A stretch of 64,000 nucleotides of DNA from Magnetovibrio sp. (GTDB lineage: Bacteria > Pseudomonadota > Alphaproteobacteria > Rhodospirillales > Magnetovibrionaceae). The notes below the pieces were generated by a model that ran no database searches, was not told the DNA's origin, and saw only the letters and a program-made list of their open reading frames with translations. Positions 48,696-57,929 of this stretch are shown piece after piece. The position numbers were made by a program, and so were the translations under genes. Position 1 is the stretch's first letter; each line of letters begins with the position of its first letter. The DNA lies in contig NZ_DATCTF010000014.1 of NCBI RefSeq assembly GCF_036568125.1, positions 1 to 64,000 on the forward strand, written 5' to 3'.

Positions 48696-50174
48696 ATGTT
48701 TGAATCCGCAGAATTGGGCCACACCGTCAGCAAGGCCGAATACAATGCTGAAGTTCCCAACTTGCGCGAACAGCTTTTGGACGTGCAGTTTGAACTGGCG
48801 GAAAAAAAACCGTTCCCGGTCATCCTGATCATTTCCGGCGTCGATGGCGCGGGAAAAGGTCAAACGATGAACACACTTCATTTCTGGATGGATCCTCGCA
48901 ACATCCATGCGCATGCGCTCGGCGAAGCCACGGATGAAGAGTTGGAGCGCCCGGCCATGTGGCGGTATTGGCGTAAGCTTCCGCCGCGCGGGTCAATCGG
49001 TGCGTTTTTCGGTTCTTGGTACAGCCATCCGATGCGCATGCGTATCGATGGCGGTAAGGACTGTGACTATCTGGACAGCTATCTGGTCGACTTCTTGCGG
49101 TTCGAGCGCATGCTCGCCGACGAAGGCGCATTGATCTTGAAGTTCTGGTTGCATCTGTCCAAGGATGCGTTGAAACAGCGGCTTACCGAGTTGGAAAGCG
49201 ATAAAGCCACAAAGTGGCGGGTGACAAAAAAAGATTGGGATCGCTATGAGCGCTATGACGATCTGCGCCCGGTTGCCGAGCACGTACTGCGCCGCACCTC
49301 CACCGGTCATGCGCCGTGGATCGTGGTGGAAAGCTCGGATGAAAGGTATCGCAATCTTACCGTCGGACGGACACTCTTAAAGGCCTTGCAAGCGCGTCTC
49401 GGCGAAAAGGTGCAAGCCACCACAGCCTCGGTTCCGGTCCAGGCCTTGGCGCAAGACGATAATGTTAATTTGTTGACCAACCTCGATTACACAAAGGAAC
49501 TGAGCAAAAAAGAATACAAAAAACAGCTGGAGCTTTATCAAGGCCGTCTGCACAAACTCAGTCGTTCACCAAAATTTCGCGATCATTCCGTGGTGGCTGT
49601 GTTCGAAGGCAACGACGCGGCGGGCAAGGGTGGGGCAATCCGTCGTGTGATCGGCGCCATGGACAGTCGCTTTTACAACATCGTTCCCATCGCCGCGCCG
49701 ACCGACGAAGAAAAGGTTCAACCCTATCTGTGGCGGTTTTGGCGACATCTCCCGCGCAAGGGGCACTCCGTAATCTTTGATCGTTCCTGGTACGGGCGCG
49801 TCTTGGTGGAACGCGTCGAAGGCTTTTGCGCCGAAGGCGACTGGATGCGTGCTTACGGCGAAATCAACGATTTCGAAGAGGAAATGGCCCGTCATGGGGT
49901 CATCGTGGTGAAGTTCTGGCTGTCAATCACCGCCGAAGAGCAGCTCAAACGCTTCCAAGAACGCGAAGCCACCGGCTACAAACGCTTCAAGCTCACCGAC
50001 GAAGACTGGCGCAATCGCGAAAAGTGGGACGAGTATTCCGCGGCCGTATGCGACATGGTCGAACGCACCTCCACTGAAATCGCACCGTGGACGTTGGTCG
50101 AGGCGAATTCGAAATACTACGCCCGTATCAAGGTGTTGAAGACCTTGTGCAAGCGGTTGGAGGCCGAACTTTAA
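48696..50174 (+). CDS. pap: Polyphosphate:AMP phosphotransferase (tandem PPK2)
   Basis: This uses polyphosphate to phosphorylate AMP to ADP. The 492 residues carry two fused PPK2 domains (about 5-235 and 260-490). Each has a Walker A: SGVDGAGKG at about 48-55 and EGNDAAGKGG at about 304-312. The catalytic DRSWYGR is intact only in the second domain (about 362-368); the first has FGSWYSH there, so it is probably inactive, as reported for this class. AGGGGGA gives a strong ribosome site. Confidence 0.92.
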   Translation: MFESAELGHTVSKAEYNAEVPNLREQLLDVQFELAEKKPFPVILIISGVDGAGKGQTMNTLHFWMDPRNIHAHALGEATDEELERPAMWRYWRKLPPRGSIGAFFGSWYSHPMRMRIDGGKDCDYLDSYLVDFLRFERMLADEGALILKFWLHLSKDALKQRLTELESDKATKWRVTKKDWDRYERYDDLRPVAEHVLRRTSTGHAPWIVVESSDERYRNLTVGRTLLKALQARLGEKVQATTASVPVQALAQDDNVNLLTNLDYTKELSKKEYKKQLELYQGRLHKLSRSPKFRDHSVVAVFEGNDAAGKGGAIRRVIGAMDSRFYNIVPIAAPTDEEKVQPYLWRFWRHLPRKGHSVIFDRSWYGRVLVERVEGFCAEGDWMRAYGEINDFEEEMARHGVIVVKFWLSITAEEQLKRFQEREATGYKRFKLTDEDWRNREKWDEYSAAVCDMVERTSTEIAPWTLVEANSKYYARIKVLKTLCKRLEAEL

Positions 50175-50281
50175 CGGTCCCGCTAAGTCGTTGTTAACGC
50201 ATCCCTGTGCATAAAGGTTCTGTATGGTGCGACGCGGCCAGATGCGTTCGCGCGCCAAGCGACCGGGAAGAAGGCCAGGTC

Positions 50282-50638
50282 ATGGGGATCATTCGTGAAC
50301 TCAAGGTTCGCGCAGGACAAATCGCAGGACCCGTCATCGGCATGACGGTGGTGGTTTATTTCGCCTACCATGCCGTGCAGGGGGATCGCGGCTTGTTGGC
50401 GCTGGGCAAGTTGCGCGGCGAGGTCAACACCTTGCAGGCCGAAGTGCTCGACGTGCGCAACGAACGCTTCGAGCTTGAAAAGAAAGTCCACATGCTGCGC
50501 CCCGAAACCCTCGACCCCGACCTGCTGGAAGAACGCGCCCGCGATTTATTGGGATTCGGCAAGCCGGACGAGTGGATCGTCATCCTGCATCCCGACGACC
50601 CGACGCTCAGCGCCTTGGCGACGTTCAAGCAGCCATAA
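50282..50638 (+). CDS. ftsB: FtsB-like septum formation initiator protein
   Basis: This 118-residue bitopic division protein has one transmembrane segment (about 14-32), a coiled coil (about 42-72, LRGEVNTLQAEVLDVRNERFELEKKVHML), and the LDPDLLEERARDLLGFGKPDE block typical of the family. It is placed between eno and pdhA as in relatives. ATG 50282 has AAGAAGG upstream; the frame to 50207 is rejected. Confidence 0.9.
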   Translation: MGIIRELKVRAGQIAGPVIGMTVVVYFAYHAVQGDRGLLALGKLRGEVNTLQAEVLDVRNERFELEKKVHMLRPETLDPDLLEERARDLLGFGKPDEWIVILHPDDPTLSALATFKQP

Positions 50639-50719
50639 CCCCGCCATACCCCCATTGCCAAATTCCATGCCTTGATGCACCCTCACGCCAGTTCAATGAT
50701 TCGAGCAGGAGTTGTCCGA

Positions 50720-51043
50720 ATGTCTGAATCCAAACGCCCGTCCTATGCGGTTATTTTCCCCAGTCAACGCACCAATGAAGACCCCGAAGGCTATGCCAAG
50801 ACGGCCCAGCGCATGGTCGAACTTGCACTACAACAACCTGGATGCCTCGGCTTTGACAGCGCGCGCGACACCCAGGGCTTTGGCATCACGGTTTCATACT
50901 GGGAAAGCCTCGAAGCGATCAAAGCTTGGCGCGATCAAGGCGAACACTTAGAGGCGCAGGCTAAAGGCCGCGAAACTTGGTATGCAAATTACGATGTGCA
51001 CATCACCAAAATCGAACACACCTATTCATTCCGAAAAAGCTGA
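50720..51043 (+). CDS. Antibiotic biosynthesis monooxygenase-fold protein
   Basis: This 107-residue protein has the small ferredoxin-like ABM fold: YAVIFPSQRTNED, then MVELALQQPGCLGFDSARD and ITVSYWESLEAIKAWRDQGEHLEAQ. Family members are heme or quinone monooxygenases, but the substrate cannot be assigned here. ATG 50720 has AGGAG at good spacing. It is a single gene between ftsB and the pdhA leader. Confidence 0.85.
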   Translation: MSESKRPSYAVIFPSQRTNEDPEGYAKTAQRMVELALQQPGCLGFDSARDTQGFGITVSYWESLEAIKAWRDQGEHLEAQAKGRETWYANYDVHITKIEHTYSFRKS

Positions 51044-51356
51044 TCACCGCGTGCAGAGCTTGTAATATTGTTGCGCATTACGCTTGATTGAAGTGTTTAA
51101 ATCAATGGATATTGGGTGTATGCGCAACGTCATTTCATTGGTTAATCATCATTAGGTTAATCGATATTTATTTATATATTTCATATAGTTGATAGATTTT
51201 AAAAATGTTGCCAGCCGTCGCGAGTGCGCGTATGGTGATCCGGTATCGCCAATAAAGAAGGTCCCGGGGCACTGCAATTCGCCACCGACTTAAAGGGACC
51301 CAGGCCGTGATTGAACCATGCGGCGGCGTCCCTTTATGTGTTGGAGGTGAAGTCCG
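51044..51356 (+). promoter_or_regulatory. Structured AT-rich leader region upstream of pdhA
   Basis: No gene is supported in these 313 bases. Nested inverted repeats are present: GTTGCGCAT/ATGCGCAAC at 51070-51078 and 51120-51128, with TTGATT/AATCAA inside at 51084-51089 and 51100-51105. A direct repeat GGTTAATC occurs at 51140 and 51155. Next to the gene, TAAAGGGAC (51291-51299) and GTCCCTTTA (51328-51336) form a 9-bp stem ending six bases before the GGAGGTGA ribosome site. The region looks regulatory. Confidence 0.5.
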
Positions 51357-52430
51357 ATGGCCAAAGCCACTCAGACCAAAGCGCAAAGCAAACCCACGAA
51401 ATCATCCGTTGCCAAGGCGCCCGCGAAAAAGCCCGCGCGTCGTCGTCCCACCCAAGCCCAGCCGGCTCCTTCCAAGGAAGAGTTGCTGGGCTTTTATCGT
51501 GAGATGTTGCTGATCCGCCGCTTTGAAGAAAAAGCCGGTCAGTTGTACGGCATGGGGTTGATCGGTGGGTTCTGTCACCTCTACATCGGTCAGGAAGCGG
51601 TGGTTGCGGGCGTTCACGCCAACGCACTGCCGCAAGACAGCGTCATCACTTCGTATCGCGATCACGGCCATATGCTGGCGTGCGGCATGGACCCCAAGGG
51701 CGTGATGGCCGAGTTGACCGGTCGCGAGGGCGGCTATTCAAAAGGCAAGGGCGGCTCCATGCACATGTTCAGCCGCGAAAAGAATTTCTACGGCGGTCAC
51801 GGCATCGTCGGCGCGCAGGTGCCGTTGGGCACCGGCCTAGCGTTCGCGCACAAGTACAACAAGGATGGCGGCGTCTGCTACACCTACTTCGGCGACGGTT
51901 CCGTCAACCAAGGCCAGGTCTACGAAAGCTTCAACATGGCGCAATTGTGGAAGCTGCCGGTGCTGTACATCATCGAAAACAACAAGTACGGCATGGGTAC
52001 CTCGATCCAGCGTGCGTCTTCGACCACCGAACTGTATCAACGCGGTTCCGCCCACGGCATCCCCGGCGCGCAGGTCGACGGCATGGACGTCATCGCGGTG
52101 CGAGACGCCACCGCCAAGGCGTTGGAACACGTGCGCGAAGGCAAGGGGCCTTACATCCTGGAAATGCTCACCTATCGCTATCGCGGCCATTCGATGTCCG
52201 ACCCGGCGAAGTATCGTTCCAAGGACGAAGTGTCCAAGGTGCGTTCCGAACAGGACCCCATCGACAACCTGCGTCAGATGATCTTGAAGACCAAGGCTGC
52301 CGACGAAGCGGCGCTCAAAGCCATCGACGGCGACATCAAGGCGATCGTCACCGCCGCCGCCGACTTCGCTAAAGCCAGCCCCGAACCCCAGTTGTCGGAA
52401 CTCTACACCGACATTCTGGTCGAAGCCTGA
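51357..52430 (+). CDS. pdhA: Pyruvate dehydrogenase E1 component, alpha subunit
   Basis: This is the thiamine-diphosphate half of the alpha2-beta2 E1, which decarboxylates pyruvate. The 357 residues start with a Lys/Ala/Pro-rich tail (about 1-38), then [28 protein letters not shown], the ThDP motif [14 protein letters not shown] ending in IIENN (about 178-206), and the phosphorylation-loop-like [19 protein letters not shown]. It cannot act without an E1-beta, yet the next gene is E2. GGAGGTGA gives an excellent ribosome site. Confidence 0.96.
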   Translation: MAKATQTKAQSKPTKSSVAKAPAKKPARRRPTQAQPAPSKEELLGFYREMLLIRRFEEKAGQLYGMGLIGGFCHLYIGQEAVVAGVHANALPQDSVITSYRDHGHMLACGMDPKGVMAELTGREGGYSKGKGGSMHMFSREKNFYGGHGIVGAQVPLGTGLAFAHKYNKDGGVCYTYFGDGSVNQGQVYESFNMAQLWKLPVLYIIENNKYGMGTSIQRASSTTELYQRGSAHGIPGAQVDGMDVIAVRDATAKALEHVREGKGPYILEMLTYRYRGHSMSDPAKYRSKDEVSKVRSEQDPIDNLRQMILKTKAADEAALKAIDGDIKAIVTAAADFAKASPEPQLSELYTDILVEA

Positions 52431-52447
52431 GAGCGGGAGGAACACCT

Positions 52448-53731
52448 ATGCCGATCCAAGTTTTGATGCCCGCCCTGTCACCGACCATGACCGAGGGCAA
52501 TCTCGCCAAATGGAATGTCGCCGAGGGCGATACCATTTCCGCCGGCGACGTCATTTGCGAAATTGAAACCGACAAGGCGACCATGGAAGTGGAAGCCGTC
52601 GACGAAGGCGTGATCGGCAAGATCCTGGTTCCCGGCGGGACCGAGGCTGTCGCCGTGAACCAAGCAATCGCGTTGTTGCTGGAAGAGGGCGAAGACGCCG
52701 CCGCGTTGGATGGCTATACGCCGTCTGCGGGCGGCGCTGCGCCTGCTGCAGAAGCTGCACCTGTTGCGGAATCTGCCCCCGTTGCTGCGGCACCTGCACC
52801 GGCTGCTCCTGCGGCAGCGTCTGCCGCATCCGGTTCACGGGTGTTCGCATCGCCCCTGGCGCGGCGCATCGCTGCCGACAAGGGCCTGGATCTCGCCACC
52901 GTGAGCGGTTCCGGTCCCCATGGGCGCATCGTCAAACGCGACGTCGAAAACGCCAAGCCGGGCGCGAAGCCTGCCACGACAGCGGCATCCACGGCCGCGC
53001 CGACGCCGAGCATCAGCGTCAACGATCCGGCGTTCGCCAACATGCCGGAATTCGAGGCCGTGCCCAATTCTACCATGCGCAAGATCATCGCCAAGCGCCT
53101 GACGGAATCGGCCCGCGACGTGCCGCACTTCAACCTCACGGTCGACGTCGAAATCGACAAGCTGTTGGAGATGCGCAAAGTCCTCAACGCGCGCGAAAAT
53201 GCCAATTACAAGATCTCGGTCAACGACTTCATCGTTAAGGCCACGGCCTATGCATTGACCCAGGTTCCGGCGTGCAACGTGGCCTACACCGACGACGCGA
53301 TCTTGCAGTTCAAGCAGGTCGACATGGCCATTGCCGTGGCCATCGACGGCGGCCTGATTACGCCCATCGTCAAGGACGCCGCGAACAAAGGCTTGGCGAC
53401 CCTGTCCAACGAAATCAAGATGTTGGCGGGCAAGGCGCGCGACGGCAAGTTGATGCCCGAAGAATTCCAGGGCGGCACCTTCACCATTTCCAACCTAGGC
53501 ATGTTCGGGGTCAAGGGCTTCAACTCGATCATCAACCCGCCCCAAGGCGGCATCTTGTCGGTCGGCGCGGGCGAACAGCGCGCCGTGGTCAAGAACGGCG
53601 AGCTGGCCATCGCCACGGTGGTGACGTTGACGCTGGCGGTCGATCATCGCTGCATCGACGGCGCGACCGGGGCTGCGTTCATCAAAGAACTCAAGGCGGT
53701 GGTGGAAAATCCCGTCGCCCTCATGCTGTAA
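52448..53731 (+). CDS. pdhC: Dihydrolipoamide acetyltransferase (E2 of pyruvate dehydrogenase)
   Basis: This transfers the acetyl group from lipoate to CoA. The 427 residues hold one lipoyl domain (about 1-80; lipoyl Lys43 in ETDKATME), an Ala/Pro linker, a peripheral-subunit-binding domain (about 137-172, [14 protein letters not shown]) and the catalytic domain (about 200-427) with active-site HRCIDG (His400, Asp404). It starts 17 bases after pdhA, where pdhB is expected. In relatives both PdhB and PdhC begin with a similar lipoyl domain, so this N-terminus could derive from either. Confidence 0.95.
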   Translation: MPIQVLMPALSPTMTEGNLAKWNVAEGDTISAGDVICEIETDKATMEVEAVDEGVIGKILVPGGTEAVAVNQAIALLLEEGEDAAALDGYTPSAGGAAPAAEAAPVAESAPVAAAPAPAAPAAASAASGSRVFASPLARRIAADKGLDLATVSGSGPHGRIVKRDVENAKPGAKPATTAASTAAPTPSISVNDPAFANMPEFEAVPNSTMRKIIAKRLTESARDVPHFNLTVDVEIDKLLEMRKVLNARENANYKISVNDFIVKATAYALTQVPACNVAYTDDAILQFKQVDMAIAVAIDGGLITPIVKDAANKGLATLSNEIKMLAGKARDGKLMPEEFQGGTFTISNLGMFGVKGFNSIINPPQGGILSVGAGEQRAVVKNGELAIATVVTLTLAVDHRCIDGATGAAFIKELKAVVENPVALML

Positions 53732-53743
53732 GGAGCTTTGGGC

Positions 53744-55144
53744 ATGGCTGATAACAATTTCGATATCATCGTCGTCGGCGGCGGGCCGGGCGGTTACGTC
53801 GCCGCGATCCGCGCCGCGCAGCTGAAAATGAAGGTCGCGTTGGTCGAAGCCAACCACTTGGGCGGCATCTGCCTCAACTGGGGCTGCATCCCGACCAAGG
53901 CGCTGCTGCGCTCGTCCGAGATTTACCACAACATGCAGCACGCCAAGAATTACGGCCTGTCCGTCGAAGGTCTCGGCTTTGATTTGGACGCCATCGTCAA
54001 GCGTTCGCGCAAGGTTTCGCGCCAACTCAACGGCGGCGTCGGTCATCTGTTGAAGAAAAACAAGGTCACCGTGTTCGACGGTTACGGCAAGCTCAACGGT
54101 TCCGGCAAAGTTCATGTGGAAAAGGATGGCAAGGGCATTGCCGATTTGACGTCCAAGCACATCATCCTCGCCACCGGCGCGCGCGCGCGCGTGCTGCCAG
54201 GGATGGAACCGGACGGCAAGCTGATTTGGTACTACAAGGACGCACTCGTGCCCGATACCGTGCCGGAACGGCTGTTGGTCATCGGCTCCGGCGCCATCGG
54301 CATCGAATTCGCCAGCTTCTTCCATACGCTCGGTTCCAAAACCACGGTGGTGGAGATGGTCGACCGCATCGTGCCCGCCGAAGACGCCGAAATTTCCGCA
54401 TTCTTGCAGAAATCCCTGACCAAGGACGGGATGGAGATTTTGACCTCCGCCGGCGTTAAGGCGCTGAAAAAGGGTAAAGAGTCTGTGACCGCGACCCTTG
54501 AAGTCGGCGGCAAGACCGAAGAGCGCGAATTCGACCGCGTCATCGTCGCCGCGGGCATCGTCGGTAACGTCGAGAACTTAGGTCTCGAGGGCACCAAGGT
54601 CAAAGTCGACCGCACCCACATCGTCACCAACGAATGGCTGGAAACCGGCGAGCCGGGCGTCTACGCCATCGGCGACGTCGCGGGCGCACCGTGGCTGGCG
54701 CACAAAGCATCCCACGAAGGCGTGCTGTGCGTGGAAAAGATCGCCGGGACCAAGGGCCTGCATCCGATCAATCCCGACCGTATCCCGGGCTGCACCTACT
54801 GCCGCCCGCAAATCGCCAGCGTCGGCCTGACCGAAGCCCAAGCGAAAGAGCGCGGCCTCAAGGTCAAAGTCGGGCGTTTCCCGTTCCAAGGCAACGGCAA
54901 GGCCATCGCCTTGGGTGAGCCGGAAGGCCTGATCAAGGTGTTGTTCGACGACAAAACCGGCGAATTGCTGGGCGCGCACATGATCGGTGCGGAAGTCACC
55001 GAACTGATCCAGGGTTACGGCATCGCCATGGAGCTGGAAACCACGGAATCGGAACTGATGCACACGGTCTTTGCACACCCGACCCTTTCTGAAATGATGC
55101 ACGAAAGCGTGCTCGACGCATTCGGGCGTGCGGTTCATTTCTAA
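53744..55144 (+). CDS. lpd: Dihydrolipoamide dehydrogenase (E3)
   Basis: This FAD enzyme reoxidises dihydrolipoamide with NAD+. The 466 residues show the FAD-binding IIVVGGGPGGYVAAI, the redox pair GGICLNWGCIPTKAL (Cys43/Cys48), an NAD-binding VIGSGAIGIEFASFF, a second FAD segment VYAIGDVAG, and the dimer-interface AHPTLSEMMHES with the catalytic His-Glu. ATG 53744 with AAGGAG eight bases before is preferred over TTG 53738. It is the last pdh gene. Confidence 0.96.
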   Translation: MADNNFDIIVVGGGPGGYVAAIRAAQLKMKVALVEANHLGGICLNWGCIPTKALLRSSEIYHNMQHAKNYGLSVEGLGFDLDAIVKRSRKVSRQLNGGVGHLLKKNKVTVFDGYGKLNGSGKVHVEKDGKGIADLTSKHIILATGARARVLPGMEPDGKLIWYYKDALVPDTVPERLLVIGSGAIGIEFASFFHTLGSKTTVVEMVDRIVPAEDAEISAFLQKSLTKDGMEILTSAGVKALKKGKESVTATLEVGGKTEEREFDRVIVAAGIVGNVENLGLEGTKVKVDRTHIVTNEWLETGEPGVYAIGDVAGAPWLAHKASHEGVLCVEKIAGTKGLHPINPDRIPGCTYCRPQIASVGLTEAQAKERGLKVKVGRFPFQGNGKAIALGEPEGLIKVLFDDKTGELLGAHMIGAEVTELIQGYGIAMELETTESELMHTVFAHPTLSEMMHESVLDAFGRAVHF

Positions 55145-55156
55145 GGGAAGCATATC

Positions 55157-55618
55157 GTGACCATAACCGTTCGGGACTTGCGCCTCGCTGACGAGCCCCG
55201 CTGGCGGGAATTGTGGGCCGGGTATTTGGATTTTTACGAATACCCCGATCTCGATCCCAAGATCACCGCCAACACCTGGGCGATGCTCAGCGGCGAGCGG
55301 GCGGACGTGTTCGGCATGGTCGCGGAAGCGGACGCGGGCGCGGTGATCGGCTTCGTTCACGGCGTGGTGCACGCCAACACCTGGATCGACAAGCCGATTT
55401 GTTATCTGGAAGACCTGTTCGTCGATCCCTCCGTGCGCGGCCAAGGGGCGGGGCGGGCGCTGATCGAGGCTTTGATCGCCCACGCCAAGGCCAACGACTG
55501 GGGCCAGGTCTATTGGCGCACGGCGGAAACCAACCCGGCGCGCAAACTTTACGACCAAGTGGCTGACAAAATCGATTTCGTCACCTATGTACATGCCCTG
55601 AGCCCGAAGACCGTCTAA
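55157..55618 (+). CDS. GNAT-family N-acetyltransferase
   Basis: This 153-residue acetyltransferase has the acetyl-CoA-binding VRGQGAGRALIEALIAHAKANDWGQVYWRTAETNPARKLYDQVA, typical of the family. A GTG start at 55157 follows AAGGGAAG. The substrate is unknown. It lies between lpd and arsM with very short gaps, so all three are probably on one transcript. Some arsenic loci carry GNAT proteins, but nothing in the sequence ties this one to arsenic. Confidence 0.85.
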   Translation: MTITVRDLRLADEPRWRELWAGYLDFYEYPDLDPKITANTWAMLSGERADVFGMVAEADAGAVIGFVHGVVHANTWIDKPICYLEDLFVDPSVRGQGAGRALIEALIAHAKANDWGQVYWRTAETNPARKLYDQVADKIDFVTYVHALSPKTV

Positions 55619-55629
55619 GGATCACCACC

Positions 55630-56484
55630 ATGTCCGACACCAACCACCACGACGTGCGCAAAACCGTGCGCGAAAGCTACGCGACCATCGCGACCCAGGG
55701 CGGCAATTCCGGTTGCTGCGCGCCGACGGCGGATGGCGGCGGGTGCTGCGGGCCGTCTGACGACGTCGAAATCCCCAGCGCCGAACAGATGTCGGCGTTT
55801 TTCGGCTACAGTTCGGAAGAAATGGCCGCCGTGCCCGAAGGCGCGAACCTGGGCCTCGGCTGCGGCAATCCCCAGGCCATCGCCGACATGACAGCCGGCG
55901 AGGTGGTGATCGACCTGGGCGCGGGCGCGGGCTTCGATGCGTTTTTGGCCGCCGGTAAGGTCGGCCCGAACGGCCACGTGATCGGCATCGACATGACCCA
56001 CGAAATGCTCGCCAAGGCGCGCGCCAACGCCGAAAAGGGCGGCTACAAGAACGTCGAGTTCCGCTTGGGCGAAATCGAGTACATGCCCGTCGCCGACGAC
56101 ACCGCCGACGTGATCATATCCAACTGCGTCATCAACCTTTCGCCCAACAAGCCGCAAGTGCTGCGCGAAGCCTTTCGCGTGCTCAAGCCGGGCGGGCGTC
56201 TGGCGATTTCCGATGTGGTGGCGACCGCACCGTTTCCCGACGATTTCAGGGACGACGACCACTTGCTGTCGGGGTGCGTGACCGGGGCGTCGATGGTCGA
56301 CGATCTGCAAACGTGGCTGGAAGACGCGGGCTTTGAGCGGGTGTTGATCGACATCAAGGAAGAAAGCCGCGCCGGAATCGCCGATTGGGCGCCCGGCCGC
56401 GGGGTCGAAAAGTATGTGGTCTCAGCCATCATCACCGCGACGAAGCCGGGTGGGGGATGCGGCTCGCAAAGCGGTTGCTGTTGA
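55630..56484 (+). CDS. arsM: Arsenite methyltransferase
   Basis: This SAM-dependent enzyme methylates As(III) to volatile or less toxic forms. The 284 residues contain a methyltransferase fold with VVIDLGAGAGFDAFLAA and three conserved arsenic-binding Cys at about 78 (LGLGCGNP), 166 (SNCVINLSP) and 216 (LSGCVTGA). Extra Cys pairs lie near the N-terminus (GCCAPT, GCCGPS) and at the C-terminus (GCGSQSGCC). AAGGATC precedes the ATG. No arsR, arsB or arsC is nearby. Confidence 0.93.
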   Translation: MSDTNHHDVRKTVRESYATIATQGGNSGCCAPTADGGGCCGPSDDVEIPSAEQMSAFFGYSSEEMAAVPEGANLGLGCGNPQAIADMTAGEVVIDLGAGAGFDAFLAAGKVGPNGHVIGIDMTHEMLAKARANAEKGGYKNVEFRLGEIEYMPVADDTADVIISNCVINLSPNKPQVLREAFRVLKPGGRLAISDVVATAPFPDDFRDDDHLLSGCVTGASMVDDLQTWLEDAGFERVLIDIKEESRAGIADWAPGRGVEKYVVSAIITATKPGGGCGSQSGCC

Positions 56485-56516
56485 CGCGCTCGGCGTGAAG
56501 AGATAGGCAAAGGTTC

Positions 56517-57485
56517 ATGGACACCACAATAAAGCCCGAAAACAAGCCCAAACACCGCCACCCGGAAAAGCGCAACCTTCCGGACAATCCCAGTCCGCGC
56601 AAACCCAAGTGGATCCGCGTCAAAGCGCCGACGTCGAAAGAATACGGCGAAACCCGCCGTCTGATGCGCGACAAGAATTTGCACACCGTGTGTGAAGAGG
56701 CCGCGTGCCCCAACATCGGCGAATGCTGGTCGGCCAAACATGCCACCGTGATGATCTTGGGCGAGATCTGCACCCGCGCGTGCGCGTTTTGCAACGTCAC
56801 CACCGGCAAGCCGAACGCCGTCGACCCGATGGAGCCGGAAAACACCGGCATCGCGGCGCGCGAATTGGGCCTGCGCCACATGGTCATCACCTCGGTCGAT
56901 CGCGACGATTTGGCCGATGGCGGGGCCAAGCAGTTCGCGCTGTCGATCGAAAAGGTTCACGAACTGTCGCCGGACACCACGGTCGAGGTTCTGACCCCGG
57001 ATTTCCGCCACAAGGACGGCGCCCTGGAAGTGGTAATCGCAGCACGCCCCGACGTGTTCAACCACAACTTGGAAACGGTGCCGGGCCTGTACCCGCACAT
57101 CCGCCCCGGTGCGCGCTATTATCACTCGCTGCGCTTGTTGGACCGCGCCAAGGAGATCGATCCATTGGTGTTCACCAAATCCGGTCTGATGGTGGGGTTG
57201 GGCGAAACCCGCGAGCAGGTGTTGCAGGTGATGGACGACATGCGTTCGGCCAACATCGACTTTCTGACCATCGGCCAGTACCTGCAACCGACCCCCAAGC
57301 ACGCCGGCATCGACCGGTTCGTCACGCCCGAAGAGTTCGACGAGTACAAGCGCATCGCCTTGAGCAAGGGCTTCCTGCACGTCGCCGCGACGCCGATGAC
57401 GCGCTCGAGCTATCATGCCGACAAGGACTTCGCGGCGCTGAAGTCCGCGCGCGAAGCTGCCCTCGCTAAATCGAAGAGGGATTGA
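56517..57485 (+). CDS. lipA: Lipoyl synthase
   Basis: This radical-SAM enzyme inserts two sulfurs into octanoyl groups on E2 and related proteins. The 322 residues show the auxiliary cluster CxxxxCxxxxxC at Cys59, 64 and 70 ([12 protein letters not shown]) and the radical-SAM CxxxCxxC at Cys85, 89 and 92 (CTRACAFC). [25 protein letters not shown]-type stretches and the C-terminal RSSYHADK are present. Functionally it supports the PDH genes just upstream. Confidence 0.97.
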   Translation: MDTTIKPENKPKHRHPEKRNLPDNPSPRKPKWIRVKAPTSKEYGETRRLMRDKNLHTVCEEAACPNIGECWSAKHATVMILGEICTRACAFCNVTTGKPNAVDPMEPENTGIAARELGLRHMVITSVDRDDLADGGAKQFALSIEKVHELSPDTTVEVLTPDFRHKDGALEVVIAARPDVFNHNLETVPGLYPHIRPGARYYHSLRLLDRAKEIDPLVFTKSGLMVGLGETREQVLQVMDDMRSANIDFLTIGQYLQPTPKHAGIDRFVTPEEFDEYKRIALSKGFLHVAATPMTRSSYHADKDFAALKSAREAALAKSKRD

Positions 57486-57928
57486 TGCCGTCCCATTGTG
57501 AGCAGCAAATTCTTGGCTTCAGCGCCCAGCAGATGTTCGATCTGGTGCTGGATGTCGAGAAGTATCCCGAGTTCTTGCCCTGGTGCGTAGCGCTCAGGGT
57601 GCGCAAGCGCGGCGCGGCGGAAATGTTCGCCGACATGGCGGTGGGCTTCAAGATGCTGCGCGAGAAATATTCCTCACACATCACCTGGTCTGAAAACGAC
57701 GACGGCAGCCGCCACATCCACATTCAAGACGCGGGCGGCCCGTTCAAGTTCCTCGAAACGGACTGGAAGTTCCTGCCAAGGGGCGAGGGCTGCGAAGTCG
57801 ACTTTCGCATCGATTTCGAGTTCAACTCGGCGCTGCTGGAAAAGGTCATGGGCGGGATCTTCACCGAAGCCGCACACAAAATGATGCAGTCGTTCGTGAC
57901 CCGCGCTGAAACTATTTATGCACGCTGA
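57485..57928 (+). CDS. RatA/COQ10-family START-like protein
   Basis: This 147-residue protein belongs to the polyketide cyclase/START superfamily, subgroup RatA/COQ10. Segments seen are FSAQQMFDLVLDVEKYPEFLPWCVALRV and the C-terminal LLEKVMGGIFTEAAHKMMQSFVTRAETIYA. Members either bind ubiquinone (COQ10) or, in E. coli, affect ribosome association; the former is more likely in an alphaproteobacterium beside lipA. Its ATG overlaps the lipA stop as TGATG. Confidence 0.9.
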   Translation: MPSHCEQQILGFSAQQMFDLVLDVEKYPEFLPWCVALRVRKRGAAEMFADMAVGFKMLREKYSSHITWSENDDGSRHIHIQDAGGPFKFLETDWKFLPRGEGCEVDFRIDFEFNSALLEKVMGGIFTEAAHKMMQSFVTRAETIYAR

Positions 57929-57929
57929 A

